A stretch of 60,385 nt of DNA from Lachnospiraceae bacterium UBA2734 (GTDB taxonomy: Bacteria; Bacillota; Clostridia; Lachnospirales; Lachnospiraceae), in the NCBI GenBank assembly GCA_002353635.1, contig DEKA01000022.1, positions 8,522 to 68,906 of the forward strand. The letters run 5' to 3'. Both the position numbers and the translations under genes were made by a program. The notes below the pieces were generated by a model. The model was not told where the DNA came from and did no database searches. It was given only the letters and a program-made list of their open reading frames with translations. Positions 43,654 to 52,693 of the stretch are shown piece after piece (within the stretch, counting starts at the first letter, position 1; the number at the start of each line of letters is the position of its first letter).

Positions 43654-44748
43654 TTATTTCATTTCAGCGTCTTTGATCTGTTCCCCGAGGTACGCCGAGA
43701 AGATCTCCGCGCCCTTTGTGTTCATGTGCCCGACATCCTTGAAATCATCCGTGGTGAGCGGCAGGTCTTCTGTGGAAGTCAGATTGTAATCCGTGAAGCT
43801 GACGCCGCCCCCGGAAAAGATGCCGGAGAGCGTATCGTCCATGGCGAGGTAACTGTCCTTATTGTAGATATTGAGCCAGTTCGGATACGGCGCGATGACG
43901 GCATACAGGCGGATTTCATGCGCGCGGCAGAACCGGACAGTTTTCTCCAGTACGGCCCTGTTCTCATCGGAGAGTGTCAGTGTATCCAGGTCCGGATTCT
44001 GTGCATCCCAGGAATCCGCCTCGTCCATCGTGACGAAGGGAATGCTCTGATCCACAACATCGTCAGAAGGCTCGAAGCCGTTGGCGAGGCGATGGTTCGT
44101 CTCATCGAGCACTTTTCCGGCCAGCTTCTCCCGCACGTTCAGGGAGATGTCCGTGGAGCGGTTGTAGATCCAGGGAAACCAGTAGGTGACGGAGAGCGGC
44201 TTCCCTATAAAGGCCGGATTCGTGACGAAGGAGAGTGCATCCTGTGCCTTTCCGGAAACTGGCAGGATCGCTTCCTTTCCGTGATGATAGCTCGCATCCG
44301 CGCGGAAGTTGTCGTAGCGCTGCGCATCCAGCATCTCGTGGTCGATGACGAGCACTGCGCGCTTTATGCCGCGTTGATCATATGCGGTCCCGATCGCATC
44401 GAGCGAGTTGGCAAAACACTGCATGTTCGTCGACATGTTGTACGAATGGGACCCCAGCGCCGCATCAAGTGCAGGGGGATCGATACCCGAGAGACCCTGC
44501 GATGTGCCGGCGATCACTGTGTCGATCTGCGCATCCGCGTCAAATCCCCGCCACATCTCCTCGGAGGAGCCGAGGAAGGGCTCGAGGAGAAAGCAGAGTA
44601 CGGCGTTCGCCGCCACAAGAAGAGCCGCGAGAACGAGGACCGCGCCGAGTGGGTGTCTATTGTGGACAGACTGCTCTCCAGACTCGTGTATTTCAGCAAA
44701 AGGAAGGTGTTTGCCGAGCGGGCGTCTCATATTTTCAGAAGTTCGCAT
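43654..44748 (-). CDS. SGNH/DltD-like membrane-anchored partner of MBOAT
   Basis: A 364-aa protein with one N-terminal transmembrane segment (about 37-58) and an extracellular domain that starts with DTVIAGTSQGLSGIDP, the SGNH-type block I with Ser in place, and ends with DVGHMNTKGAEIFS, where Asp and His fit the catalytic triad. This is the layout of DltD/AlgX/AlgJ proteins that work with MBOAT acyltransferases. Start 44748 has GGGAGGG 7 bases upstream on the minus strand and overlaps the MBOAT stop by 14 bases. Confidence 0.83.
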   Translation of the reverse strand: MRTSENMRRPLGKHLPFAEIHESGEQSVHNRHPLGAVLVLAALLVAANAVLCFLLEPFLGSSEEMWRGFDADAQIDTVIAGTSQGLSGIDPPALDAALGSHSYNMSTNMQCFANSLDAIGTAYDQRGIKRAVLVIDHEMLDAQRYDNFRADASYHHGKEAILPVSGKAQDALSFVTNPAFIGKPLSVTYWFPWIYNRSTDISLNVREKLAGKVLDETNHRLANGFEPSDDVVDQSIPFVTMDEADSWDAQNPDLDTLTLSDENRAVLEKTVRFCRAHEIRLYAVIAPYPNWLNIYNKDSYLAMDDTLSGIFSGGGVSFTDYNLTSTEDLPLTTDDFKDVGHMNTKGAEIFSAYLGEQIKDAEMK

Positions 44749-46318
44749 ACATGAACCCTCCCGCATTCTGCACGAAAACAAACGACACAAGAATCAGCAT
44801 AACGGGGATGAACGCCGCGGCGCCGCGCACCCAGAAGGGCTGCGCACAGACCTGTGCCTCGACGTCAGTGCCGCGCTCTCTTCTAAGGCTCACCATGAAA
44901 ATAAAAACCGTGCCCGCAAGTGCCACTGCCATGCTGCCCAGCGCCATAAACGTGCCGCCGCCGTTGGTGATGAACTTGTTGCGGTACGCCATGCCGAAAA
45001 CTGCCGGCTGGAAGCGGAAGATTGTGTTCGCAAAGGCGGTGAGTTCCTCCCTCGCGCTGTAGATCCGGTCAAAATACCAGCCGATATTCACGATGATGAA
45101 TGTGCGCACAATCCGGAAAATGTGGAATCCGCGCCCCTGCGTGTGCAGATGCAGCTTTTTTGAGAGGCTCTTCCAGAAGGGCTCCGTGAGGTCGGAGAGC
45201 GCGATGACGATGCCGTTGTACAGGCCCCAGAAGACATAGTGGAGCTGCGCACCGTGCCAGATACCGACGACGAAGAAGACGAGAATGTTCGCGATGCCGG
45301 CGGGCAGAACGCGGCCGAAATGTTTGCCCAGATGGTGCGTGCACCACTTGCCGAAGTTCTGCATTGGCTTAAGGAGCGCAAAGGGATAGAAGAGATAGTC
45401 CCTCATCCAGGCGCCGAGGGAGATGTGCCATCTGCGCCAGAAATCACCCAGAGATACGCTGAAATAGGGCTGTCTGAAGTTGGGCATCATCGGCACGCCG
45501 AAGAGGCGCGACACACCCATGACGATGTCGATGCCGCCGGAGAAGTCTGCGTACTGCTGAACCGAGTACAAAAGGATGGTAAAAACAATCAGGCACCCCG
45601 GCACGTCCGAGAGCGTCCCGTCGAAGACGGACGAGATATGGGAGGAGAGCATATCGGCGACGGCGTATTTTTTCATGAGGCCGAATAGAATCAGCCAGCA
45701 GGCGCGCTCCGCCTCAGCCGCATCGAAGCGGTGCTCCGCCGTGAGGCTCCCCGCCATTTTGTCGAAGCGGTTGATGGGCCCCTGCAGGAGCTGCGGAAAC
45801 CAGGAGACGAACAGAAGAAAATGAGGATAGCTCCTCTCCGGGGCGTACTTTGCCCCGTAGATGTCGATGAGATAGGCGGTCGACTGGAAGGTGTAGAACG
45901 AGATGCCAAGAGGCAGAAGGAGCCCGATGCCCGTATGGAAGATGACATTCCAGTATTTGAGCCAGGCGAGAATGCCAAAGTTCGAGAGGAGACCTGCAAG
46001 AAGCCAGATTCTCTGCCGGTTTTTCATGCTGGCCTTAAGTGCCTTCTTTGCTGCGCGGTCCAGGGATTTGTCCCTCTTTTTCTCCTTATACTGCGCTTCC
46101 AGTGCGGCGATCCGCAGCGCGCACAGCCATATACTCAGAGACGTAAAGAGGATGAAAATAAGGCTCTTCCCGCCATTCCACGCATAGAAAGAGAGCGATG
46201 CGAGAAGGAGAATGACCCATTGGTACCTGCGCAGGCGTGGGACAATATGGGGCAGCGCGTAGTAGCAAAGGAGCGCTGCCAGGACGAAGCCGATATAGGA
46301 GAGAGAGAGTAAATCCAT
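44735..46318 (-). CDS. MBOAT-family O-acyltransferase (DltB/AlgI type), first copy
   Basis: A 527-aa polytopic membrane protein: LPLGISFYTFQSTAYLID near 160, QLLQGPINRFDKM near 200, DFWRRWHISLGAWMRDYLFY near 325 and the catalytic histidine segment GIWHGAQLHYVFWGLY near 365. It transfers an acyl or aminoacyl group across the membrane to a surface polymer. It faces, across a divergent promoter region, an adenylation enzyme, a decarboxylase and a carrier protein, so a Dlt-like role is likely. Confidence 0.93.
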   Translation of the reverse strand: MDLLSLSYIGFVLAALLCYYALPHIVPRLRRYQWVILLLASLSFYAWNGGKSLIFILFTSLSIWLCALRIAALEAQYKEKKRDKSLDRAAKKALKASMKNRQRIWLLAGLLSNFGILAWLKYWNVIFHTGIGLLLPLGISFYTFQSTAYLIDIYGAKYAPERSYPHFLLFVSWFPQLLQGPINRFDKMAGSLTAEHRFDAAEAERACWLILFGLMKKYAVADMLSSHISSVFDGTLSDVPGCLIVFTILLYSVQQYADFSGGIDIVMGVSRLFGVPMMPNFRQPYFSVSLGDFWRRWHISLGAWMRDYLFYPFALLKPMQNFGKWCTHHLGKHFGRVLPAGIANILVFFVVGIWHGAQLHYVFWGLYNGIVIALSDLTEPFWKSLSKKLHLHTQGRGFHIFRIVRTFIIVNIGWYFDRIYSAREELTAFANTIFRFQPAVFGMAYRNKFITNGGGTFMALGSMAVALAGTVFIFMVSLRRERGTDVEAQVCAQPFWVRGAAAFIPVMLILVSFVFVQNAGGFMYANF

Positions 46319-46373
46319 AGTATATTAGGATGTTATGTGCAGTTAGTGTGATGTCTATGTAACTAACAAGTTT

Positions 46374-46382
46374 AGCATAACA
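46374..46382 (-). promoter_or_regulatory. Promoter of the minus-strand MBOAT operon
   Basis: Minus strand TGTTATGCT: TGn-extended -10 with TATGCT at 46374-46379. The leader that follows holds GTTAGT / ACTAAC arms (about 46340-46365), which may be an operator or a weak hairpin. Confidence 0.5.
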
Positions 46383-46414
46383 GATTCGCATCTGCCACAG
46401 CCCTGCGCCGCACA

Positions 46415-46443
46415 TTGTCCGCTCTTTTTCCATACGGTATAAT
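46415..46443 (+). promoter_or_regulatory. Promoter of the adenylation-decarboxylase-carrier operon
   Basis: TTGTCC (46415-46420), 17-base spacer, TATAAT (46438-46443). The predicted start of transcription is about 7 bases before palindromic element copy 2, so that element would form the 5' leader. Confidence 0.75.
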
Positions 46444-46456
46444 ATTTGCGGTATTG

Positions 46457-46524
46457 TAATTGTTCACCACCCATCAGCAGAATTGCAGCGTTTTTGGAGT
46501 GATTCGGGATGGGGCACTCAACAG
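46457..46524 (+). repeat. Palindromic intergenic element, copy 2
   Basis: 68 bases: TAATTGTTCACCACCC at the left, GATTCGGGATGGGGCACTCAACAG at the right. It lies between the promoter and the start of the adenylation gene. Confidence 0.75.
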
Positions 46525-46563
46525 ATACACGAAATTTATATATTTTCAGCTGGAGATACAGAT

Positions 46564-48126
46564 ATGTACTATACAAACGTACTGCAGTGGCTCGAGGCCT
46601 CTGCCGACAGGGCGCCGCAGAAGGCGGCATTTGCTGATCCGCAGGGGGAGATCACCTTTGCAGACCTCGTGGAGAGAGCCAGAGGAATCGGCGGCATTCT
46701 CATGAAGAAGGCAGGGATAGGTGATCCTGTCGCCTTTTATATGGAAAAGAGCGTCGAGGCGGTCTGCGGCATGTTCGGCGCCGTGTACGCCGGCGGCTTC
46801 TACAGCTTCATCGATGTGCGCCAGCCGGTGCCGAGGGCACAGAAGATCCTCGATGTGCTGCGTCCCCGTGTTCTCATCACGGATGAGAAGAACTGCGCGA
46901 AGGCGAGAGAACTTCACTTTCAGGGTGAGATTCTTGACATTCATCAGCTGACGGCAGCGGCAGATCCGGCGGATCAAAGCGAAGAGGAGCTTCGTGCACA
47001 GGAGGCAGCTCTGCGCAGTATTCGCAGAGAGATGACGGACGCTCTGCCTCTGTATGTGAACTTCACGAGCGGCTCCACAGGCCTTCCCAAAGGCGTTGCG
47101 GTGAGCCACAGAAGCGTCATCGAGTTCATTTCGCACTTTGCGGACGGATTCGGCATCAGACAGGACGATGTCATCGCAAACCAGGCGCCGTTTGACTTCG
47201 ATGTATCGGTGAAGGATATCTACAGCGGCCTTCTTACAGGAGCAAAGGTGCAGATTATTCCCCGCGAATATTTCAGCGCGCCGACGCAGCTGATGGATTA
47301 TCTCTCGGATAAGAAGGTGACGGTGCTCATCTGGGCGGTCAGTGCCATGTGCTTTGTCAGCATAATGAACGGCCTCGCCTATAAGACGCCTTCCACTGTA
47401 CGCCTTGTCATGTTCAGCGGCGAAGTGATGCCGATCAAGCAGCTGAATAAATGGAGACAGTACCTGCCGGACGCCGTTTATGTCAATCTCTACGGCCCCA
47501 CGGAGATCACCTGTAACTGCACCTATTACGTGCTGAAGAAGGATCACGAGTACGCACTCACGGACGTGATTCCGGCAGGGAAGGCTTTCCCCAATGAAAA
47601 GGTCTTCCTTCTGGATGAAGAGGATCATGAGGTTACACCGGATCAGCCGGGAAAAGAGGGGGAGATCTGTGTCTGCGGCACGAGTGTTGCACTTGGCTAT
47701 TACAGGGATCCGGAGCGCACAAAGGCAGCCTTCATGCAGAACCCTCTGAACGCCGATTATGAGGAGCGGATGTACCGCACCGGCGATATTGGAAAATATG
47801 ACAGTGACGGCAATATCGTCTACGTCTCCCGAAGGGATTTTCAGATCAAGCACCTCGGGCACAGAATTGAGCTGGGTGAGATCGAGGCGGATGCGATGTC
47901 AAGGGATGGCGTCTCCCGCGCCTGCTGCATTTACGACAGGGACAAAAAGCGTCTTATTCTCTTTTATACGGGCGAGCGTGAGAAAAAGGATCTGGAGACA
48001 GAGCTCAAGGAGGCCCTTCCTCCGTTTATGTTCCCGAACAAGGTGATTCAGCTGAGTGATATGCCGCTCAACAAAAATGGAAAGATCGACCGGCATGCGC
48101 TCGAGGATATTTATCATCAGAAATGA
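46564..48126 (+). CDS. DltA-like amino acid adenylation enzyme
   Basis: A 520-aa stand-alone adenylation domain (ANL superfamily). Seen are YVNFTSGSTGLPKGVAVSH (P-loop, near 162), NLYGPTEITCNCTYYV (A5 core, near 310), YRTGDIGKYDSDGNIVYV near 405 and NKNGKIDRHAL at the C-terminus (catalytic Lys of the PNGKxDR motif). It should activate an amino acid and load it on the carrier protein encoded two genes downstream. It is nearest in plan to DltA, but the DltA specificity cannot be confirmed from sequence alone, and the decarboxylase in the operon makes another substrate possible. Start 46564. Confidence 0.88.
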   Translation: MYYTNVLQWLEASADRAPQKAAFADPQGEITFADLVERARGIGGILMKKAGIGDPVAFYMEKSVEAVCGMFGAVYAGGFYSFIDVRQPVPRAQKILDVLRPRVLITDEKNCAKARELHFQGEILDIHQLTAAADPADQSEEELRAQEAALRSIRREMTDALPLYVNFTSGSTGLPKGVAVSHRSVIEFISHFADGFGIRQDDVIANQAPFDFDVSVKDIYSGLLTGAKVQIIPREYFSAPTQLMDYLSDKKVTVLIWAVSAMCFVSIMNGLAYKTPSTVRLVMFSGEVMPIKQLNKWRQYLPDAVYVNLYGPTEITCNCTYYVLKKDHEYALTDVIPAGKAFPNEKVFLLDEEDHEVTPDQPGKEGEICVCGTSVALGYYRDPERTKAAFMQNPLNADYEERMYRTGDIGKYDSDGNIVYVSRRDFQIKHLGHRIELGEIEADAMSRDGVSRACCIYDRDKKRLILFYTGEREKKDLETELKEALPPFMFPNKVIQLSDMPLNKNGKIDRHALEDIYHQK

Positions 48127-48192
48127 TGAAAACTGGGTTCAGGAGCTTCACCGGATCAGGCGGAGCCGCAGAATTTTTAATGGTGCAGAGTG

Positions 48193-49518
48193 ATGAGAGA
48201 TGAAGTTTTCATGCAATTGGCGGAGCGCTTTGGCACGCCGACATATGTTTTTGATACAGGTGCACTGCAGGAACGGGCGCGGAAGATCGAAGAGATTTTT
48301 GGCGGGGGCATTACGCTCTGCTATTCGATCAAGGCCAATCCTTTCCTGATCCCGGCTGTGACACCGTGTGTACACCGCCTCGAGGTGTGCAGCCCGGGTG
48401 AGCTGGCAATCTGTGAGAGCCTTCACGTGGATCCGCAGAGCATTGTCTATTCGGGTGTATGCAAGCGTCCTGCCGATATAAAGGAGGCAATTGCTTATGG
48501 CGCCGGAATCTACACGGCGGAGTCAAAGAGCCAGTTTGCTCTTCTCGAGCAGGGGGCAAAAGAGGCAGGAAAGACAATACCGGTACTCCTTCGTCTCACA
48601 GCGCAGTCACAGTTCGGCATGTCAAAAGAGGATCTTTTTCATCTGATTGATCAGCGGGCGGACTATCCTCATCTTGAGATCGAGGGCATCCACTATTTCG
48701 TCGGCACCCAGAGAAAGAACAGGCAGCTCCACAGGCAAAAGGATGAACTCTCGATGCTGGGGGACCTCTTTCGCGAGGTGAAGCAGGAGCACGGCTTTGT
48801 CCTGAGAAAGCTTGAATACGGCCCCGGTCTTCCGGTGCCGCTCTTTGCGGGAGATGACTTCTCCGATACGCTTGCACCAGCGCGGGAGATCGCGGATGCG
48901 CTCAGGGAGGCGGCCTCTTTCGCAGAGGTAACTGTAGAGATGGGGCGCTTTCTCGCAACGGAGTGCGGATATTACATGACGAGTGTCGTGGATACAAAGA
49001 GCGCTGACGGGAAGGATTACTGCCTCGTGGACGGCGGCATCAACCATGTCAACTACCTCGGCCAGATCATGGGGATGAAAGTGCCGGTCATCCGTCATTT
49101 TGTATCGAGCCGCGTGGCAGAAGAAAATGACAACAGTCTGCGCACAGATACGGAAAAGACAGGCTGCCCGGCAGAGACGAAGACGGGCCGGAGGCAGGAG
49201 GACGGCACGGGACGATCCGCATCGGATGAGGGATGTCTGTACACGCAGGAAAATCCCATGGATAAGGCAAAAACCTGGGCGGTCTGCGGGAGCCTGTGCA
49301 CGACAAATGATGACCTCGTGCGCGCCGCCTCCTTCAGGGATCTTCATATGGGAGACCTCCTTGTCTTTGAAAACATCGGCGCCTACTCCGTGACGGAGGG
49401 AATTTATCTCTTCCTCAGTAGAACAATGCCGCGGATTGTGTTATATAATAAGGATTCGGATGCCATTCTGGCACGTGATTTTGTGGAGACGAGCCCGCTC
49501 AATACCATCAGGAACTGA
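48193..49518 (+). CDS. PLP-dependent decarboxylase (type III fold) in a Dlt-like operon
   Basis: A 441-aa protein of the DAP/ornithine/arginine decarboxylase superfamily. Lys47 in CYSIKANPF binds PLP; EVCSPGELAI, GIHYFVGTQ (in place of the HIGSQ of lysine synthesis enzymes), YGPGLPVPL, CGSLCTTNDDL and FENIGAYS follow. The GTQ variant and the association with a carrier protein recall carrier-protein-dependent decarboxylases such as BtrK; this is an inference. Residues about 307-359 are a hydrophilic insertion. Start ATG 48193 (GTG 48190 also possible) with a weak ribosome binding site. It sits between the adenylation and carrier-protein genes. Confidence 0.86.
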   Translation: MRDEVFMQLAERFGTPTYVFDTGALQERARKIEEIFGGGITLCYSIKANPFLIPAVTPCVHRLEVCSPGELAICESLHVDPQSIVYSGVCKRPADIKEAIAYGAGIYTAESKSQFALLEQGAKEAGKTIPVLLRLTAQSQFGMSKEDLFHLIDQRADYPHLEIEGIHYFVGTQRKNRQLHRQKDELSMLGDLFREVKQEHGFVLRKLEYGPGLPVPLFAGDDFSDTLAPAREIADALREAASFAEVTVEMGRFLATECGYYMTSVVDTKSADGKDYCLVDGGINHVNYLGQIMGMKVPVIRHFVSSRVAEENDNSLRTDTEKTGCPAETKTGRRQEDGTGRSASDEGCLYTQENPMDKAKTWAVCGSLCTTNDDLVRAASFRDLHMGDLLVFENIGAYSVTEGIYLFLSRTMPRIVLYNKDSDAILARDFVETSPLNTIRN

Positions 49519-49581
49519 CGGGGACGTCGTTTTAAGATATAGAAGATTCATTAATGCATTAATGGAAGAGAGGATACAGGT

Positions 49582-49809
49582 ATGGATGAACTGATTGATA
49601 TTCTGAAGGATATCAAGGACGATGTGGATTTTGAGCACTGCACGACGCTGATTGATGACGGCATTCTGGATTCATTCGATATTCTCCAGATCATCAGCGC
49701 ACTGAATGATGAATACGATATTTCCATTCCGGCCTCGGAAATCGTGCCGAAGAACTTCAACAGCGCAGCATCTCTTTATGCGATGGTGCAAAGACTCCAG
49801 AACGAGTAA
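49582..49809 (+). CDS. Acyl/aminoacyl carrier protein (DltC-like)
   Basis: A 75-aa acidic four-helix carrier protein. The phosphopantetheine attachment site is Ser31 in LDSFDILQI, matching the DSxxxxxL pattern of DltC/ACP proteins. It should accept the activated amino acid from the adenylation enzyme and hand it to the MBOAT protein. GAGAGGATACAGGT precedes ATG 49582. Confidence 0.93.
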   Translation: MDELIDILKDIKDDVDFEHCTTLIDDGILDSFDILQIISALNDEYDISIPASEIVPKNFNSAASLYAMVQRLQNE

Positions 49810-49914
49810 AGACTTAAGGCAGCCGCGCCGCAGCACAGGTGCCGCAGACGGGGCAGTGGGCAGCACGGAATGTCGAAGCACATTTCATAGCTGGAAGACA
49901 GATAGGATTTGGAA

Positions 49915-52590
49915 ATGAAGAAAGAACTTGCAAAGGTGTATGATCCGAAAGACATTGAGGACCGTCTCTATGAGAAGTGGGAAGAGAACAAGTATTTTCA
50001 TGCGGAAGTGGACCACAGCAAAACGCCGTTCACCATCGTGATTCCGCCGCCGAACATCACAGGGCAGCTCCACATGGGGCATGCCCTCGATGAGACGATG
50101 CAGGACATCATTATCCGCTTCAAGAGAATGCAGGGCTACAATGCACTCTGGCAGCCTGGCACGGATCACGCTTCTATTGCGACTGAGGTCAAGGTCATCA
50201 ACGCGCTGAAGGAGCAGGGCATCACGAAGGCAGATCTCGGCAGAGAGGGATTCCTCAAGAAGTGCTGGGAGTGGAGAGATGAGTACGGGCACAGGATCGT
50301 GAAGCAGCTGAAGAAGCTCGGCTCCTCCTGCGACTGGGACAGAGAGCGCTTCACAATGGACGAGGGGTGTAGCCGCGCCGTCACCGAAGTCTTCGTGAAG
50401 ATGCACGAGAAGGGCTGGATCTACAAGGGCAAGAGAATTGTCAACTGGTGCCCGAAGTGCCAGACCTCCATCTCGGACGCCGAGGTGGAGTACCAGCTGC
50501 AGCACAGCCATTTCTGGCACATCAAGTACCCGCTCATCAATGAGGACGGAACTGTCTCCACAACACAGTTCCTGGAGTTCGCAACAACAAGACCGGAGAC
50601 CATGCTGGGCGATACTGCGCTGGCCGTCAATCCGGAGGATCCCCGCTACAAGGACCTGATCGGCAGGAAGGTCATGCTGCCGATCATGAACAGACCGATT
50701 CCGATTGTGGGTGATGAGCATGCCGACATGGAAGAGGGAACGGGTGTCGTGAAGATCACGCCCGCGCATGATCCGAACGACTTTGAGGTCGGCAAGAGAC
50801 ATAATCTGCCCGTCATCAACATTATGAACGACGATGCCACCATCAATGAGAACGGCGGCAGATATCAGGGGATGGACCGCTATGCTGCGAGAGATGCCAT
50901 CGTAAAGGATCTCGATGACATGGGCCTTCTCGTCGGCATTGAGGATCTCGACCACAACGTCGGCACACATGACAGATGCGGCACAACTGTTGAGCCTCTC
51001 GTGAAGGATCAGTGGTTCGTGAAGATGGATGAGCTCATTAAGCCCGCCATTAAGGCCGTGAAGACCGGCGATATCCGTCTGATCCCGAAGAGCATGGATA
51101 AGACGTATTTTAACTGGACAGACAACATCAAGGACTGGTGCATCTCCAGACAGCTCTGGTGGGGACACAGAATCCCTGCGTGGTACTGCGACGACTGCGG
51201 AGAGACCATTGTTGCCCGCACGGCACCGGAGAAGTGCCCCAAGTGCGGCAGCACGCATCTGCACCAGGATCCTGATACGCTTGACACCTGGTTTTCGTCT
51301 GCCCTCTGGCCGTTTGAGACGCTTGGATGGCCTGACCAGACGGAGGACCTCAAGTATTTTTATCCGACAGATGTGCTGGTGACCGGATACGATATTATCT
51401 TCTTCTGGGTCATCCGCATGATTTTCTCCGGCTATGAGCAGATGGGCGAGAGACCGTTCAAGACGGTTCTCTTCCACGGACTGGTGCGCGATGCGCAGGG
51501 CAGAAAGATGTCCAAGTCCCTGGGCAACGGCATCGATCCCCTGAAGGTCATTGATCAGTACGGTGCGGATGCACTGCGTCTTACCCTCATCAGGGGCAAT
51601 GCACCGGGCAGCGATATGCGCTATGTGCCGGAGCGCGTGGAGAACAGCCGCAACTTCGCCAACAAGGTGTGGAATGCTTCCCGCTTCATTATGATGAATA
51701 TGGCGGAGGGAGAAGAGGCGGATCTCACAAAGATGCCCGCAGGTCTTTTCCCTGAGGACAAGTGGATCCTCTCCCGCTTCAACAGCACAGTGAAGGCTGT
51801 TACGGACAACCTCGAGGAGTACCAGCTGGGCATCGCAGCAGATAAGATCTACGACTTTATCTGGGGCGAGTTCTGTGACTGGTACATCGAGATGGTGAAG
51901 CCCCGCCTTTACGGGACGGAGGATCAGTCCTCCAAGGAAGCTGCGCTCTGGACGCTGCAGGCAGTTCTGATCGGGAGCCTTAAGCTTCTGCATCCGTTCA
52001 TGCCGTTCGTGACAGAGGAGATTTTCTGCACGATTCAGTCCAAAGAGCCGTCCATCATGATCTCGAAGTGGCCTGTGTGGAAGTCGGAGTATGATTTCCC
52101 TGCCGAGGAAAAGGCTGTAGGCATCATCAAGGATGCCGTGACGGCGATCAGAAAGCTCCGCTCTGACAGAAACGTTGCACCTTCCCGCAAGGCGAAGATC
52201 TACGTGGTCAGTGAGGAGCAGAGTGTTCTTGATATTTTCGAGGAGGACAGACTCTTCTTTGCAAGGCTTGCCTATGCGAGCGACGTCGTTCTGCAAAAGG
52301 ACCGCACCGGTATTCCGGAAGGCGCACTTTCATGCATCCTGCCTTTTGCGGGATTCTTTATGCCCATGCAGGATCTCATCGATATCAAGGGCGAGATCGA
52401 GCGTCTGCAGAAGGAGGAGAAGCGCCTTGAGGGCGAGCTGAAGAGATCAGCGAACATGCTCTCCAATGAGAGATTCCTCTCCAAGGCGCCGGCGGCAAAG
52501 ATTGAAGAGGAAAAGGACAAGCAAAAGAATTACCAGCAGCAGATGGAGGGCGTAAAGAAGCAGCTCGAACAGCTCCGGAGCCTGTCCTGA
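49915..52590 (+). CDS. valS: Valine--tRNA ligase
   Basis: Charges tRNA-Val. The 891-aa class I synthetase has PPPNITGQLHMGHALDETM (HIGH equivalent HMGH) near 45, an editing domain with TTRPETMLGDTA near 225, a zinc-binding-like CPKCGS near 440, GRKMSKSLGNGIDP (KMSKS) near 530, and a C-terminal coiled coil. Length is standard. ATG 49915 is preferred; an in-frame TTG lies at 49909. The 105-base upstream spacer is too short for a T-box and I see none. Confidence 0.97.
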   Translation: MKKELAKVYDPKDIEDRLYEKWEENKYFHAEVDHSKTPFTIVIPPPNITGQLHMGHALDETMQDIIIRFKRMQGYNALWQPGTDHASIATEVKVINALKEQGITKADLGREGFLKKCWEWRDEYGHRIVKQLKKLGSSCDWDRERFTMDEGCSRAVTEVFVKMHEKGWIYKGKRIVNWCPKCQTSISDAEVEYQLQHSHFWHIKYPLINEDGTVSTTQFLEFATTRPETMLGDTALAVNPEDPRYKDLIGRKVMLPIMNRPIPIVGDEHADMEEGTGVVKITPAHDPNDFEVGKRHNLPVINIMNDDATINENGGRYQGMDRYAARDAIVKDLDDMGLLVGIEDLDHNVGTHDRCGTTVEPLVKDQWFVKMDELIKPAIKAVKTGDIRLIPKSMDKTYFNWTDNIKDWCISRQLWWGHRIPAWYCDDCGETIVARTAPEKCPKCGSTHLHQDPDTLDTWFSSALWPFETLGWPDQTEDLKYFYPTDVLVTGYDIIFFWVIRMIFSGYEQMGERPFKTVLFHGLVRDAQGRKMSKSLGNGIDPLKVIDQYGADALRLTLIRGNAPGSDMRYVPERVENSRNFANKVWNASRFIMMNMAEGEEADLTKMPAGLFPEDKWILSRFNSTVKAVTDNLEEYQLGIAADKIYDFIWGEFCDWYIEMVKPRLYGTEDQSSKEAALWTLQAVLIGSLKLLHPFMPFVTEEIFCTIQSKEPSIMISKWPVWKSEYDFPAEEKAVGIIKDAVTAIRKLRSDRNVAPSRKAKIYVVSEEQSVLDIFEEDRLFFARLAYASDVVLQKDRTGIPEGALSCILPFAGFFMPMQDLIDIKGEIERLQKEEKRLEGELKRSANMLSNERFLSKAPAAKIEEEKDKQKNYQQQMEGVKKQLEQLRSLS

Positions 52591-52605
52591 CCAGTTGATA
52601 AATTG

Positions 52606-52693
52606 CAGCATTGGCTGTCAGATCCCTTTGGAGAAACCGCCTGTGCGGATTTCTTCCCGGGGTGCCGCAATAATCGCGGCACGGGGTATATAC
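52606..52693 (+). repeat. Leader element copy D (5' region of the 56-aa gene)
   Basis: Best copy of the dispersed leader: GCAGCATTGGCTG, GAGAAACCGCC/TGTGCGGATTTCTTC, then GTGCCGC / GCGGCAC (52661-52682) and GGGG as ribosome binding site 8 bases before ATG 52694. The AAACCGC / GCGG-A-TTT arms form a stem with one bulged A. Confidence 0.82.

Noticed and set aside
49810..49914. T-box or leader-element copy upstream of valS
   Set aside because: 105 bases with GCCGC words but no ordered match to the leader element and no T-box.
49885..52296. An 803-codon open frame on the minus strand
   Set aside because: Antisense shadow of valS; composition is His/Arg/Leu-rich with no recognisable fold and no ribosome binding site.
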